DNA of 64,000 nucleotides from positions 1 to 64,000 of the forward strand of contig JAUSNP010000005.1 of assembly GCA_030645735.1 (NCBI GenBank), read 5' to 3'. A program made the translations under genes and the position numbers. The notes under the pieces were generated by a model that was given only the letters and a program-made list of their open reading frames with translations, ran no database searches and had not been told where the DNA came from. Origin of the DNA: Candidatus Moraniibacteriota bacterium (GTDB taxonomy: Bacteria > Patescibacteria > Paceibacteria > Moranbacterales > UBA2206). Below, one piece after another: positions 25,375 to 32,839 of the stretch (its first letter is position 1; each line of letters opens with the position of its first letter).

Positions 25375-25503
25375 TTAGGTCGCCTTGAAAAATGTGACTA
25401 AGTAGGTAGAGTTTGATTGGCATGAGGAATGATTTAAAATCAAGAATTTGGATTGACTTACTTTGCTGAAAAATAACGCCCAAAAAGCGCAACCTTTCAC
25501 AAA

Positions 25504-25533
25504 GACAACTGCATATGCGGTTGTTTTTGTTTT
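25504..25533 (+). terminator. Rho-independent terminator
   Basis: ACAACTGC pairs with GCGGTTGT around ATAT, followed by TTTTGTTTT. Confidence 0.8.
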
Positions 25534-25535
25534 AG

Positions 25536-25544
25536 TGGTATAAT
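25536..25544 (+). promoter_or_regulatory. Extended -10 promoter of the truncated hydrolase
   Basis: TGG then TATAAT (25539-25544), seven bases before the ATG, so the transcript would be leaderless. The same GTGGTATAAT string drives the HTH gene at 26664. Confidence 0.5.
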
Positions 25545-25550
25545 TACAAC

Positions 25551-25679
25551 ATGAAAAAGAAAGTATTTATAATCCATGGTTGGGAAGGAAAACCTGATTC
25601 AAATTGGTTTCCGTGGATGAAAACTGAATTGGAAAAAGAAAATGTGCAAGTGCATGTTTCGAGCATGCTAAATTCATAA
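25551..25679 (+). pseudogene. Truncated RBBP9/YdeN-type serine hydrolase
   Basis: 42 codons beginning MKKKVFIIHGWEGKPDSNWF, then PWMKTELEKENVQVHV and a stop after SSMLNS. This is the first quarter of an RBBP9/YdeN-family alpha/beta hydrolase (full length about 180 aa), losing the GHSLG nucleophile. The break comes exactly where homologues read VP.MPN(T). The promoter is intact. Confidence 0.7.
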
Positions 25680-25708
25680 ATTAATTCAAATAATTACTTA
25701 TATGAAAT

Positions 25709-26320
25709 ATGTCAGAAGAATTTGTTAGAATCAATATTGCTTTTATGCCGCCGGTTGAAATTGCGGAAAAAGTTGCGCAGATTAGTTATGAGATAGGCGC
25801 GAAAGAAGAATCCTATTTTGTCATTGATAGAAAAAATTTTCATCCACATATTACAATTTATGGATTTGAATTTCCGGCTCGCAATTTGGAAAATGTTTTG
25901 GCTGAGATTGAAATATTGTCCAAAAAATTATCTAGTGCGAAATTTGTTTTTAAGAAAGTTACTACCGAAGAAGGATATATCGGTATAGAATGTGACAATA
26001 CTGAGGAAATAAAACATATTCATGAAACAACCATTAAGGCACTCAACCCTTGGCGTGAGGGGCATATTCGAGATAAAGATAAGAATATGAAATCTTCCGA
26101 AAAGAACTTGAATGTTCAAGAATATGGACATCCTCGCGTTATGGACTCATATTGTCCTCACATGACTATAATTAGATTGAAAGATGATGAAGTCGCGGAA
26201 AAAATAGCAACAGAAATCCAATGGACTGATAATGCATTTGTCTTGGATAGAATAGGTGCATTTAGAATGGGGCCAAACGGAACATGCGTGGAGTTAATAA
26301 GAGAATTTAAGCTTGGATAA
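25709..26320 (+). CDS. 2H phosphoesterase superfamily protein (2'-5' RNA ligase-like)
   Basis: 203 residues. The two HxT motifs that define the superfamily are present as FHPHITIYGF near 45-54 and YCPHMTIIRL near 149-158. Members hydrolyse or form 2'-5' or cyclic phosphodiester bonds in RNA repair and nucleotide metabolism. An insertion in the middle (EGHIRDKDKNMKSSEKNLN) separates the halves. Substrate unknown. It lies just after the truncated hydrolase and has a weak ribosome site. Confidence 0.75.
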   Translation: MSEEFVRINIAFMPPVEIAEKVAQISYEIGAKEESYFVIDRKNFHPHITIYGFEFPARNLENVLAEIEILSKKLSSAKFVFKKVTTEEGYIGIECDNTEEIKHIHETTIKALNPWREGHIRDKDKNMKSSEKNLNVQEYGHPRVMDSYCPHMTIIRLKDDEVAEKIATEIQWTDNAFVLDRIGAFRMGPNGTCVELIREFKLG

Positions 26321-26358
26321 TCAAAGGTGATGAATTAATTCAATAATTAAATTTGTTC

Positions 26359-26553
26359 ATGGAAGATAGGGAGGCGATTGAAATTTTGATGCGGATGGGG
26401 GACAAGTATGCTCTTTCTGACGAAGAAAAAGAGGCGGTTTCGGCGGCCATCGGAATACTCAGCTGGTCAGCGCTCGGCCAGACTCGCATAAAAAACATCG
26501 CCAAGGCGCAAAAGGCGAAAAAAGAGTTCAAGGAGAATAAATTTTTAAAATAA
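26359..26553 (+). CDS. Hypothetical protein (64 aa)
   Basis: 64 residues, acidic N-terminal half and Lys-rich C-terminus; predicted helical, no membrane segment. ATG 26359 is chosen over a TTG two codons earlier. GC content is higher than the surrounding genes. No family recognised. Confidence 0.45.
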   Translation: MEDREAIEILMRMGDKYALSDEEKEAVSAAIGILSWSALGQTRIKNIAKAQKAKKEFKENKFLK

Positions 26554-26607
26554 CAATCTAGAATCGAAATAACTTCAAAGCCCGAGCCCTTAAAAACAAA
26601 AAAAATA

Positions 26608-26639
26608 ACATTCTGACATTCTCAAGAATGTCAGCATGT
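26608..26639. promoter_or_regulatory. 32-bp operator of the HTH regulator, copy 1
   Basis: ACATTCTGACATTCT and AGAATGTCAGCATGT are inverted copies around CA (one mismatch), directly upstream of the extended -10 of the regulator. The copy at 26974-27005 follows the gene. Confidence 0.75.
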
Positions 26640-26644
26640 CGGCG

Positions 26645-26653
26645 TGGTATAAT
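26645..26653 (+). promoter_or_regulatory. Extended -10 promoter of the HTH regulator
   Basis: TGG plus TATAAT (26648-26653), eleven bases before ATG 26664. Adjacent to the 32-bp palindrome, as expected for self-repression. The transcript is leaderless or nearly so. Confidence 0.6.
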
Positions 26654-26663
26654 AAAAACAAAA

Positions 26664-26972
26664 ATGTTAGCCAAAAGAAAAAAAGTTGTGCAGAAGGAAA
26701 AGACGCCCAAGCAGATGGAGCGACACTTGAAAGGTGTCGCCAATCATCGGCGGATCGCGATTCTTTTTCTGATTGCGAAGCGCAGAGGAATCACGGTAGA
26801 TGGCATTGCGGAAAATTTGGATTGCAATGTAAAAACGATCTCGTCCCATCTTTGGCGTTTGGCTCAATCCGGGCTCGTAGTGAAGGTCTATCGAGGGCGG
26901 ACAGTCGCACACGAACTTTCTCCCTACGGAAAGATTCTCCATAAATTCCTAACCACATTCTCCCAACAATAG
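26664..26972 (+). CDS. ArsR-like winged-helix transcriptional regulator
   Basis: 102 residues. A basic N-terminus (MLAKRKKVVQKEK) precedes a winged helix: HRRIAILFLIAKRRGITVDG, IAENLDCNVKTISSHLWRLA (recognition helix), QSGLVVKVYRGRTVAHELS (wing). ATG 26664 is chosen because the in-frame ATG at 26628 lies inside the operator, upstream of the -10. No metal-binding cysteines. The flanking 32-bp palindromes are its likely operators. The downstream HAD gene may be a target. Confidence 0.8.
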   Translation: MLAKRKKVVQKEKTPKQMERHLKGVANHRRIAILFLIAKRRGITVDGIAENLDCNVKTISSHLWRLAQSGLVVKVYRGRTVAHELSPYGKILHKFLTTFSQQ

Positions 26973-26973
26973 A

Positions 26974-27005
26974 ACATTCTCACATTCTCAAGAATGTCAG
27001 CATGT
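26974..27005. promoter_or_regulatory. 32-bp operator of the HTH regulator, copy 2
   Basis: ACATTCTCACATTCT and AGAATGTCAGCATGT around CA; nearly identical to 26608-26639. Lies between the regulator and the HAD gene at 27036, with an additional half site ACATTCTC near 26955. Confidence 0.7.
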
Positions 27006-27035
27006 TATTGGGTAGGAATAATTTGAATAAAAAAT

Positions 27036-27641
27036 ATGAACAAAGAACAATTCGAAAATTATCTTCAAGAGAAAAACAAGAATCATATTATTTTTGATTT
27101 TGACGCAACATTATGCACGTTGTTAGTTGATTGGAATCCATGGCGTAAGGAAATGGATGATATTTTTTCTGAGTTAGGATTGAATGTAGATAGGAGTTCT
27201 AATTTCAACTATTCTGAAATGCTAAATCGTTGCGTTGAAAAAGGTGGAGATGCGATGAGGGATCGGATAATGGAAATGAATTATAATGTCGAAAAGAATT
27301 TTTCTTCCGGTTATGATTTGTCGCCTTTGGCAATGCCACTCTTGGAATTGTCCAAAACAAATGCTGATTTGTATCTTTGGACATCCAATGACAAAAGAAC
27401 AATCATGCCAATTTTGGAAGAACTAAATTGGGTGAAATTCTTCAAAAAAATTGTTACGCGCAATGATGTTAGATATATCAAGCCGAGCGCAGATGGCTTT
27501 GCTTTGATTTATGATGAGAATGTTCCAAAATCCCAATATTTGCTCATCGGCGACAGTCGCTCCGACAGTGGCGCGGCACAAGCGGCGGGCATAGATTTTT
27601 TGAATATTGATGAGTTTGAAGAAGATAAATTTATAAAATAA
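27036..27641 (+). CDS. HAD-superfamily hydrolase
   Basis: 201 residues. Motif I FDFDATL (nucleophile and acid-base Asp), motif II LWTSND, motif III Lys in RYIKPSADGF and motif IV LLIGDSRSDS are in order. The cap is helical (about 40-95). Likely a small-molecule phosphatase; substrate unknown. Placed after the second operator of the HTH regulator and six bases before tspO copy 1. Confidence 0.82.
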   Translation: MNKEQFENYLQEKNKNHIIFDFDATLCTLLVDWNPWRKEMDDIFSELGLNVDRSSNFNYSEMLNRCVEKGGDAMRDRIMEMNYNVEKNFSSGYDLSPLAMPLLELSKTNADLYLWTSNDKRTIMPILEELNWVKFFKKIVTRNDVRYIKPSADGFALIYDENVPKSQYLLIGDSRSDSGAAQAAGIDFLNIDEFEEDKFIK

Positions 27642-27646
27642 AAAAT

Positions 27647-28048
27647 ATGAACAAGGCCTATGATTGGTATCAACAATTGGCAAAACCAACTTGGTCACCA
27701 CCGAGCTGGGTGTTTGGTCCGGTGTGGACATTTTTGTATGTTTTGATCGCGATTTCTTTTGGTAGAGTTTTTTGGCTGTTGCTCAAGAAACAAATTCCAT
27801 TCTTGGTGGCTTTGCCTTTCATTTTGAATTTGATTTTCAATTTTTCTTTCACTCCGATTCAATTCGGACTCAAAAACAATTATCTGGCGGCTATTGATAT
27901 TCTCTTGGTGCTGGTCACACTCATCTGGAGCATGGTTGCAATTTTTCCCTATGCGCGCTGGATCACCTACATTCAAATCCCATATCTCGTGTGGGTCTCT
28001 TTTGCCACAATTTTGCAGCTGACAATAACATATTTGAATTGGAAATAA
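27647..28048 (+). CDS. tspO: TspO/MBR family protein, copy 1
   Basis: 133 residues, five transmembrane segments. WYQQLAKPTWSPPSWVFGPV, WTFLYVLIAIS, NFSFTPIQFGLKN and the C-terminal membrane helices match TspO, a membrane protein binding porphyrins and other hydrophobic ligands. Practically identical to copy 2 at 29867-30268 (one residue differs, A versus G in MVAIFPYA), while the DNA differs at about 20 positions, almost all silent. Confidence 0.92.
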   Translation: MNKAYDWYQQLAKPTWSPPSWVFGPVWTFLYVLIAISFGRVFWLLLKKQIPFLVALPFILNLIFNFSFTPIQFGLKNNYLAAIDILLVLVTLIWSMVAIFPYARWITYIQIPYLVWVSFATILQLTITYLNWK

Positions 28049-28064
28049 GCTGTGGTTTCCGAGT

Positions 28065-28123
28065 TATCCACAGGATGAAGAATAGACAGAAGTTTGTTAT
28101 GATGATATAATATCACCATAACA
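28065..28123 (+). promoter_or_regulatory. DnaA-box/operator promoter module, copy 3 (RhuM-Fic)
   Basis: DnaA box TTATCCACA (28065-28073), -35 TAGACA (28084-28089), 17-base spacer, -10 TATAAT (28107-28112). The 27-bp palindrome GTTATGATG (28097-28105), ATATAATAT, CACCATAAC (28115-28123) encloses the -10 exactly as in copy 2. Confidence 0.75.
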
Positions 28124-28139
28124 AATTAAAATAAAAAAT

Positions 28140-29156
28140 ATGGTGAAAAAACAAAAAGAAGCTCCAAAACAAGGGGAGATTATAATCTACAAGGACAAGC
28201 GCGGGGAAATCGAGCTTGAGGTTAATGTTGGCGACGAGACTATATGGCTTACACAAAAACAAATTGCAGATCTATTTGATAAGGGAGTTCCTGCAATAAA
28301 TGAGCATATAAACAATATATACAAAGAGAAAGAGTTGAGTAGAAGGGCAACTATTCGGAAATTCCGAATAGTTCGTTTAGAAGGCAAAAGAATGGTTGAA
28401 CGTGAAGTGGACTCTTATAGCTTAGATATGGTTCTATCTGTTGGTTATAGAGTTAGTTCAAAACGTGCCACTCAATTCCGTATTTGGGCAACCAATGTTT
28501 TGAAAGAACATCTTTTGAAAGGTTACACGGTGAATCAAAAAAGATTGTTGCAAGAACGAGAAAATTTTGAAAAATTGCAAAAAACCATTGCGTTTTTGCG
28601 CGAGAAGGCGCACGCTAAAACTTTGCAAGGGCAGGAGAGTGAGATTTTAGATCTTTTGGGTGACTATGCCAGAACACTGACCTTTTTGGAGCAATATGAC
28701 AAAAGCAAATTGAAAGTGGCGCGCGCGGGGAAGGCGAAGTTTGTTTTGAAATATGAGGTTTGCCAGAATATTGTAACGGAGATCAAGCGTGAGTTGATGG
28801 CCAAGAAAGAAGCGAGCGATATTTTTGGCACCCAGCGTAGCGGAGCTTTTGAATCTGTTATCAAAAATTTATACCAAACTTTTGGTGGCAAAGAATTGTA
28901 TGCCAATCTAGAAACGAAAGCGGCTCATCTTTTGTATCTAGTCATCAAAGATCATCCATTTTCTGATGGCAACAAGCGCATCGGCGCATTCTTGTTTGTA
29001 TACTTCTTAGACAAAAACAGATATCTTTATGACACCAAGGGTGAAAAGAAAATCAATGACAACGCTTTGACGGCTTTGGCTTTGTTGGTGGCAGAAAGCA
29101 ATCCAAAAGAAAAAGATGTTATAATTGCCTTGATAACTAATTTGTTGAATAAATAG
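28140..29156 (+). CDS. RhuM-like protein fused to a Fic/DOC domain
   Basis: 338 residues. Residues about 10-150 are the RhuM domain (IIIYKDKRGEIELEVNVGDE, TIWLTQKQIADLFDKGVPAI, VLSVGYRVSSKRATQFRIWA). The C-terminal half carries the Fic motif HPFSDGNKR near residue 278, with the catalytic His, so it should AMPylate or otherwise modify a target with a nucleotide. A possible inhibitory helix is not evident. Its own antitoxin is not obvious; the N-terminal helix-turn-helix-like RhuM part may self-regulate through the operator at 28097-28123. A toxin or host-interaction role is inferred. Confidence 0.88.
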   Translation: MVKKQKEAPKQGEIIIYKDKRGEIELEVNVGDETIWLTQKQIADLFDKGVPAINEHINNIYKEKELSRRATIRKFRIVRLEGKRMVEREVDSYSLDMVLSVGYRVSSKRATQFRIWATNVLKEHLLKGYTVNQKRLLQERENFEKLQKTIAFLREKAHAKTLQGQESEILDLLGDYARTLTFLEQYDKSKLKVARAGKAKFVLKYEVCQNIVTEIKRELMAKKEASDIFGTQRSGAFESVIKNLYQTFGGKELYANLETKAAHLLYLVIKDHPFSDGNKRIGAFLFVYFLDKNRYLYDTKGEKKINDNALTALALLVAESNPKEKDVIIALITNLLNK

Positions 29157-29162
29157 AAAGAT

Positions 29163-29855
29163 ATGATTCTAGGATTTTCATCAGGATGTCTGCACAAAAC
29201 GCATGATCGAATGGCCAAGGGAACTTTTGATGTATTTCGAAAACTTGGGTGCAATGCAATTGAAATCATGTGCTATGACGTCGAAAGTGTTTCGAGATTG
29301 GCTGAAATTTCGCTAGATGATTTGCAAGGTTTTGAGCACATCTCTCTGCATGCACCATTGTTGCAAGAAGTTTCTGCCGAAGATTTGGAGGGAGTTTTGC
29401 GTCAAATTGAAGTGGCGCAGAAAAGAATTGGCTTTGCCTATGTGGTCGTGCATCCAGACAAAAGCATTGATTGGAAAACTTTGTCAAAATTTGCCATTCC
29501 GTTTGCAGTTGAGAATATGGATAATCGAAAGGATTTTTATCGCAATGTTGCAGATCTGCAAGAATTGTTTGCACAGTTTGATGCGAAAATGGTGTTGGAT
29601 TTGAATCATTGTTTTGTGAATGATTCGACTATGCAATTGGCAAAAGAGTTTGTGAAAGCTTTCCCCGACAGAATTGCTGGAATTCACTTGAGCGGATTTG
29701 AAACCTTTCATGATCCACTGCACAAAACGCAACAACAAGAAATTCTCGATGCGGTTTTCAACAAAAACATCCCAATCATAATCGAAAGTGGTTGCGAGAC
29801 AGAGCTGGACGTGGAAAAAGAATATTTGTATGTAAAAAATAAATTAAGCAATTAA
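29163..29855 (+). CDS. TIM-barrel protein (xylose isomerase-like / AP endonuclease 2 fold)
   Basis: 230 residues. MILGFSSGCLH, AIEIMC, HISLHAPL, VVVHPD, FAVENMDNRK, MVLDLNHCF, IAGIHLSGF and IIIESGCE mark the eight strands with the His, Glu and Asp positions typical of this superfamily's metal site. Likely a sugar isomerase, epimerase or an endonuclease-like enzyme; the reaction is not predictable. It starts six bases after the RhuM-Fic stop, between the two tspO copies. Confidence 0.75.
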   Translation: MILGFSSGCLHKTHDRMAKGTFDVFRKLGCNAIEIMCYDVESVSRLAEISLDDLQGFEHISLHAPLLQEVSAEDLEGVLRQIEVAQKRIGFAYVVVHPDKSIDWKTLSKFAIPFAVENMDNRKDFYRNVADLQELFAQFDAKMVLDLNHCFVNDSTMQLAKEFVKAFPDRIAGIHLSGFETFHDPLHKTQQQEILDAVFNKNIPIIIESGCETELDVEKEYLYVKNKLSN

Positions 29856-29866
29856 AATAAAAAAAT

Positions 29867-30268
29867 ATGAACAAGGCATATGATTGGTACCAACAACTTG
29901 CAAAACCGACTTGGTCGCCACCGAGCTGGGTGTTTGGTCCAGTGTGGACATTTTTGTATGTTTTGATCGCGATTTCTTTTGGTAGAGTTTTTTGGCTGTT
30001 GCTCAAGAAACAAATTCCATTCTTGGTGGCTTTGCCTTTCATTTTGAACTTGATTTTCAATTTTTCTTTCACGCCAATCCAGTTTGGTCTCAAGAATAAT
30101 TATCTGGCGGCCATCGATATTCTCTTGGTTCTGGTCACGCTCATCTGGAGCATGGTTGGAATCTTTCCCTACGCACGCTGGATCACCTACATTCAAATTC
30201 CATATCTTGTGTGGGTCTCTTTCGCCACAATTTTGCAACTGACAATAACATATTTGAATTGGAAATAA
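29867..30268 (+). CDS. tspO: TspO/MBR family protein, copy 2
   Basis: 133 residues with the same five-helix TspO features as copy 1. The pair flanks RhuM-Fic and the TIM-barrel gene as 402-bp direct repeats. About 20 differences, almost all silent, indicate that the duplication is not brand new and that both copies are held under protein-level selection or homogenised by gene conversion. The last 30 bases before gene 30298 (AACTAATTTGTTGAATAAAT) also copy the 3' end of the RhuM-Fic gene. Confidence 0.92.
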   Translation: MNKAYDWYQQLAKPTWSPPSWVFGPVWTFLYVLIAISFGRVFWLLLKKQIPFLVALPFILNLIFNFSFTPIQFGLKNNYLAAIDILLVLVTLIWSMVGIFPYARWITYIQIPYLVWVSFATILQLTITYLNWK

Positions 30269-30297
30269 TAACTAATTTGTTGAATAAATAAAATTTT

Positions 30298-30666
30298 ATG
30301 ATCACACCTGGACTAAAAAAATTCATCGAAGCAAATGCCATGGCTTTGGCGACTGTGGGCAAGAATGGCAAACCACATAGTATTGCAGTGGCGTATGTGA
30401 AAGTGGTTGAGGATAATTTGGTCATAACTAATGCGCATATCAAAGAATCAATCAAAAACATTGCGCTCAATGCTAATGTTTCTATCGCCATCTGGAACAA
30501 AGACTGGGAAAAAGCTTGCGTGGGCTATGAAATCACCGGCAAAGCTAAGAATTATACTAGCGGTAAATGGTTTGATTTTGTTTGTAATATGCCGGATAAT
30601 GAAGGTGAAAAAGTGCACAGCGCCATTGTGGTCAAAATTTCGAAAATTAAAAAATTGGAGTCATAA
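30298..30666 (+). CDS. Pyridoxamine 5'-phosphate oxidase family (flavin-binding) protein
   Basis: 122 residues, split-barrel flavin fold: MALATVGKNGKPHSIAVAYV, VEDNLVITNAHIKESIKNI, VSIAIWNKDWEKACVGYEIT and KVHSAIVVKISKIKKLE. Small members bind FMN or F420 and reduce diverse substrates; the substrate is unknown. Monocistronic or joined to the next gene. Confidence 0.82.
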   Translation: MITPGLKKFIEANAMALATVGKNGKPHSIAVAYVKVVEDNLVITNAHIKESIKNIALNANVSIAIWNKDWEKACVGYEITGKAKNYTSGKWFDFVCNMPDNEGEKVHSAIVVKISKIKKLES

Positions 30667-30690
30667 AAATAAATATTTAACACAAAAATT

Positions 30691-30966
30691 ATGTTAGACA
30701 AAAAACTCAAAGAAGCCATGGAATTGTTGGGCGGAAAAGCGGTAGTGAAGGACGGCGAACAGGTTTATGTGGTTATGACTCTGCGGGAATTCAAAAAGGT
30801 GAAGCAAGAGGGCATTGAGGGCTTGACAAAGCAGGAATTGGTTGATAAGATTAACAACGATATAGCCAGCTGGAAGTTTGTCCAAGAGGAGAAACAGGCT
30901 GAGCTGATTGAGCTGGAAGAAATCAGCGAAATCGACAATTCTGAGGTGACCTACGAGAAGGCCTAA
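30691..30966 (+). CDS. Hypothetical protein (91 aa), antitoxin-like in outline
   Basis: 91 residues, acidic C-terminus. VKDGEQVYVVMTLREFKKVK resembles the first beta-helix unit of Phd/YefM-like antitoxins, but the match is weak and no toxin gene follows. No membrane segment. Starts 25 bases after the flavin protein gene. Function unknown. Confidence 0.5.
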   Translation: MLDKKLKEAMELLGGKAVVKDGEQVYVVMTLREFKKVKQEGIEGLTKQELVDKINNDIASWKFVQEEKQAELIELEEISEIDNSEVTYEKA

Positions 30967-31029
30967 ATTATGGAAATAGTTTGTGAGATCCCTCGATAAA
31001 CTCGGGATGATTCCGCAAAACGGAATCAC

Positions 31030-31086
31030 TTATCCACAGGTCAAAAAGCGGGGAAGCTTGCCAAGAATTGAAAGGTGGTATAAAAT
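31030..31086 (+). promoter_or_regulatory. DnaA box and promoter of tuf
   Basis: DnaA box TTATCCACA (31030-31038), -35 TTGCCA (31058-31063), -10 TAAAAT (31081-31086, 17-base spacer), or extended -10 TGGTATAAA starting at 31077. Preceded by a hairpin TGATTCCG/CGGAATCA. The 27-bp operator of the other modules is absent. The leader to tuf is about 100 nt. Confidence 0.6.
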
Positions 31087-31189
31087 AAGTAAACTAAGTA
31101 AAATAATAATTTAATTCGTATTTATTTGCGAATCCGGTTTATATTCCGGATTTAATTCGTGAAATAAAACGAATATATAAACTAATAAT

Positions 31190-32383
31190 ATGGCAACAGC
31201 ACAATTCGAAAGAACCAAGCCCCATGTTAACGTTGGTACAATCGGCCACGTTGATCACGGCAAAACTACTCTAACTGCAGCTATCCTGCACGTTTTGGCG
31301 TTCAAAGGCCAAGCTAAAGAAAGAGGAATCGACGAAATCGACAAGGCTCCAGAAGAGAAGGAACGAGGTATTACCATTGCAACAGCTCATTGTGAATATG
31401 AATCAGAAAAAAGACATTACGCTCATGTTGACTGTCCGGGACATGCTGACTACATCAAGAACATGATCACTGGTGCAGCTCAAATGGACGGTGCTATCTT
31501 GGTTGTTGCTGCGACTGACGGTCCTATGCCACAAACTCGAGAACACATTCTTTTGGCAAAGCAAGTTGGTGTGCCAGAAATCGTAGTATTCTTGAACAAG
31601 GTTGATATGGTTGACGACGAAGAGCTAGTTGAACTAGTTGAGGCTGAAGTTCGTGAATTGTTGACAAAATATGAATTTGATGGTGATAACGCTAAAATCA
31701 TCCGTGGTTCAGCTTTGAAAGCTCTTGAATCAAAATCTGGTGATGATGAAGCGGCTAAACCAATTTGGGATTTGATTGCTGCAGTTGATGAAAAAATTCC
31801 AGATCCAGTTCGTGAAACAGAAAAACCATTCTTGCTACCAATCGAAGATATCTTCTCAATTGAAGGTCGTGGAACAGTAGTAACAGGCCGAATCGAACGA
31901 GGAGTTATCAATATCAATGAAGAAGTTGAAATCGTAGGTATCCGACCAACAGCTAAAACTGTAGTCACTGGTATCGAAATGTTCAACAAATCTCTTGCAA
32001 GAGGTGAAGCTGGAGACAACGCTGGACTTCTACTTCGTGGAATCAAGAAAGAAGATGTAGAGCGAGGTCAAGTATTGGCTAAAACTGGTTCAATCACTCC
32101 TCATACTGAATTTGAAGGTGAAGTATACATTTTGACAAAGGAAGAAGGCGGACGACACACTCCATTCTTCAAGGGTTACAAACCACAATTCTACATCCGA
32201 ACAACTGATGTGACTGGTGAAGTATTCCTTCCAGAAGGAACTGAAATGGTTATGCCGGGAGACACAATTAACTTCAATGTTAAATTGGGAGCCCCAGTAG
32301 CTATGGAAGACGGAATGCGCTTCGCTATCCGTGAAGGAGGCCGCACAGTAGGTGCTGGAGTAGTTACAAAGATCATTAAATAA
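31190..32383 (+). CDS. tuf: Elongation factor Tu
   Basis: 397 residues. Delivers aminoacyl-tRNA to the ribosome. GHVDHGKTT, RGITI, DCPGHADY, NKVDMVD and SAL motifs and the three-domain length are intact; the C-terminal FAIREGGRTVGAGVVTKII is standard. Heads the ribosomal cluster with S10 next, as in many bacteria, but the preceding str operon genes are 21 kb away. Confidence 0.98.
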   Translation: MATAQFERTKPHVNVGTIGHVDHGKTTLTAAILHVLAFKGQAKERGIDEIDKAPEEKERGITIATAHCEYESEKRHYAHVDCPGHADYIKNMITGAAQMDGAILVVAATDGPMPQTREHILLAKQVGVPEIVVFLNKVDMVDDEELVELVEAEVRELLTKYEFDGDNAKIIRGSALKALESKSGDDEAAKPIWDLIAAVDEKIPDPVRETEKPFLLPIEDIFSIEGRGTVVTGRIERGVININEEVEIVGIRPTAKTVVTGIEMFNKSLARGEAGDNAGLLLRGIKKEDVERGQVLAKTGSITPHTEFEGEVYILTKEEGGRHTPFFKGYKPQFYIRTTDVTGEVFLPEGTEMVMPGDTINFNVKLGAPVAMEDGMRFAIREGGRTVGAGVVTKIIK

Positions 32384-32396
32384 ATTTGACTTTTGG

Positions 32397-32429
32397 GATC
32401 GCTTATGAAAACATTTGACATAAGCGATC
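32397..32429 (+). promoter_or_regulatory. Perfect 11-bp hairpin between tuf and rpsJ
   Basis: GATCGCTTATG (32397-32407) pairs with CATAAGCGATC (32419-32429). Only TTATAAAG follows, so it is a weak terminator or an RNA-processing site that lets tuf be expressed above the ribosomal genes. Confidence 0.6.
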
Positions 32430-32483
32430 TTATAAAGTAAGATTTATAAATACAATAATAAAGAAAAACTTTCATTAAAAAAG

Positions 32484-32810
32484 ATGATAAAAAAGGAAGA
32501 AGAGGCAAAATCTAGAATCCGAATCAAGATTAAGGCGTATGATCATAAAATCATTGATCAGACTGCCAAGCAAATCGTTGAGACAGCTGAGAGATCAGGA
32601 GCAACCATTACCGGTCCAGTTCCACTACCAACTGAAATCAGAAAATTCACCGTCAACAAATCAACATTTGTTCACAAGGATGCTAGAGACCAATATGAAA
32701 TGCGCATGCATAAGAGAATTATTGATATCTGGAACCCAACCCCAAAAACCATTGATAGTCTGACTAATTTGGACCTACCAGCGGGAGTGGATATCGAGAT
32801 AAAAATGTAA
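32484..32810 (+). CDS. rpsJ: Ribosomal protein S10 (uS10)
   Basis: 108 residues. IRIKIKAYDHKIIDQ, GPVPLPTEIRKFTV and HKRIIDIW are the S10 hallmarks; a short charged N-terminal extension (MIKKEEEAKS) is added. First gene of the S10 operon. Also a transcription antitermination factor (NusE) in other bacteria. Confidence 0.96.
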   Translation: MIKKEEEAKSRIRIKIKAYDHKIIDQTAKQIVETAERSGATITGPVPLPTEIRKFTVNKSTFVHKDARDQYEMRMHKRIIDIWNPTPKTIDSLTNLDLPAGVDIEIKM

Positions 32811-32839
32811 TTTAAGAGAAGTTATTATAGAATACTAGT

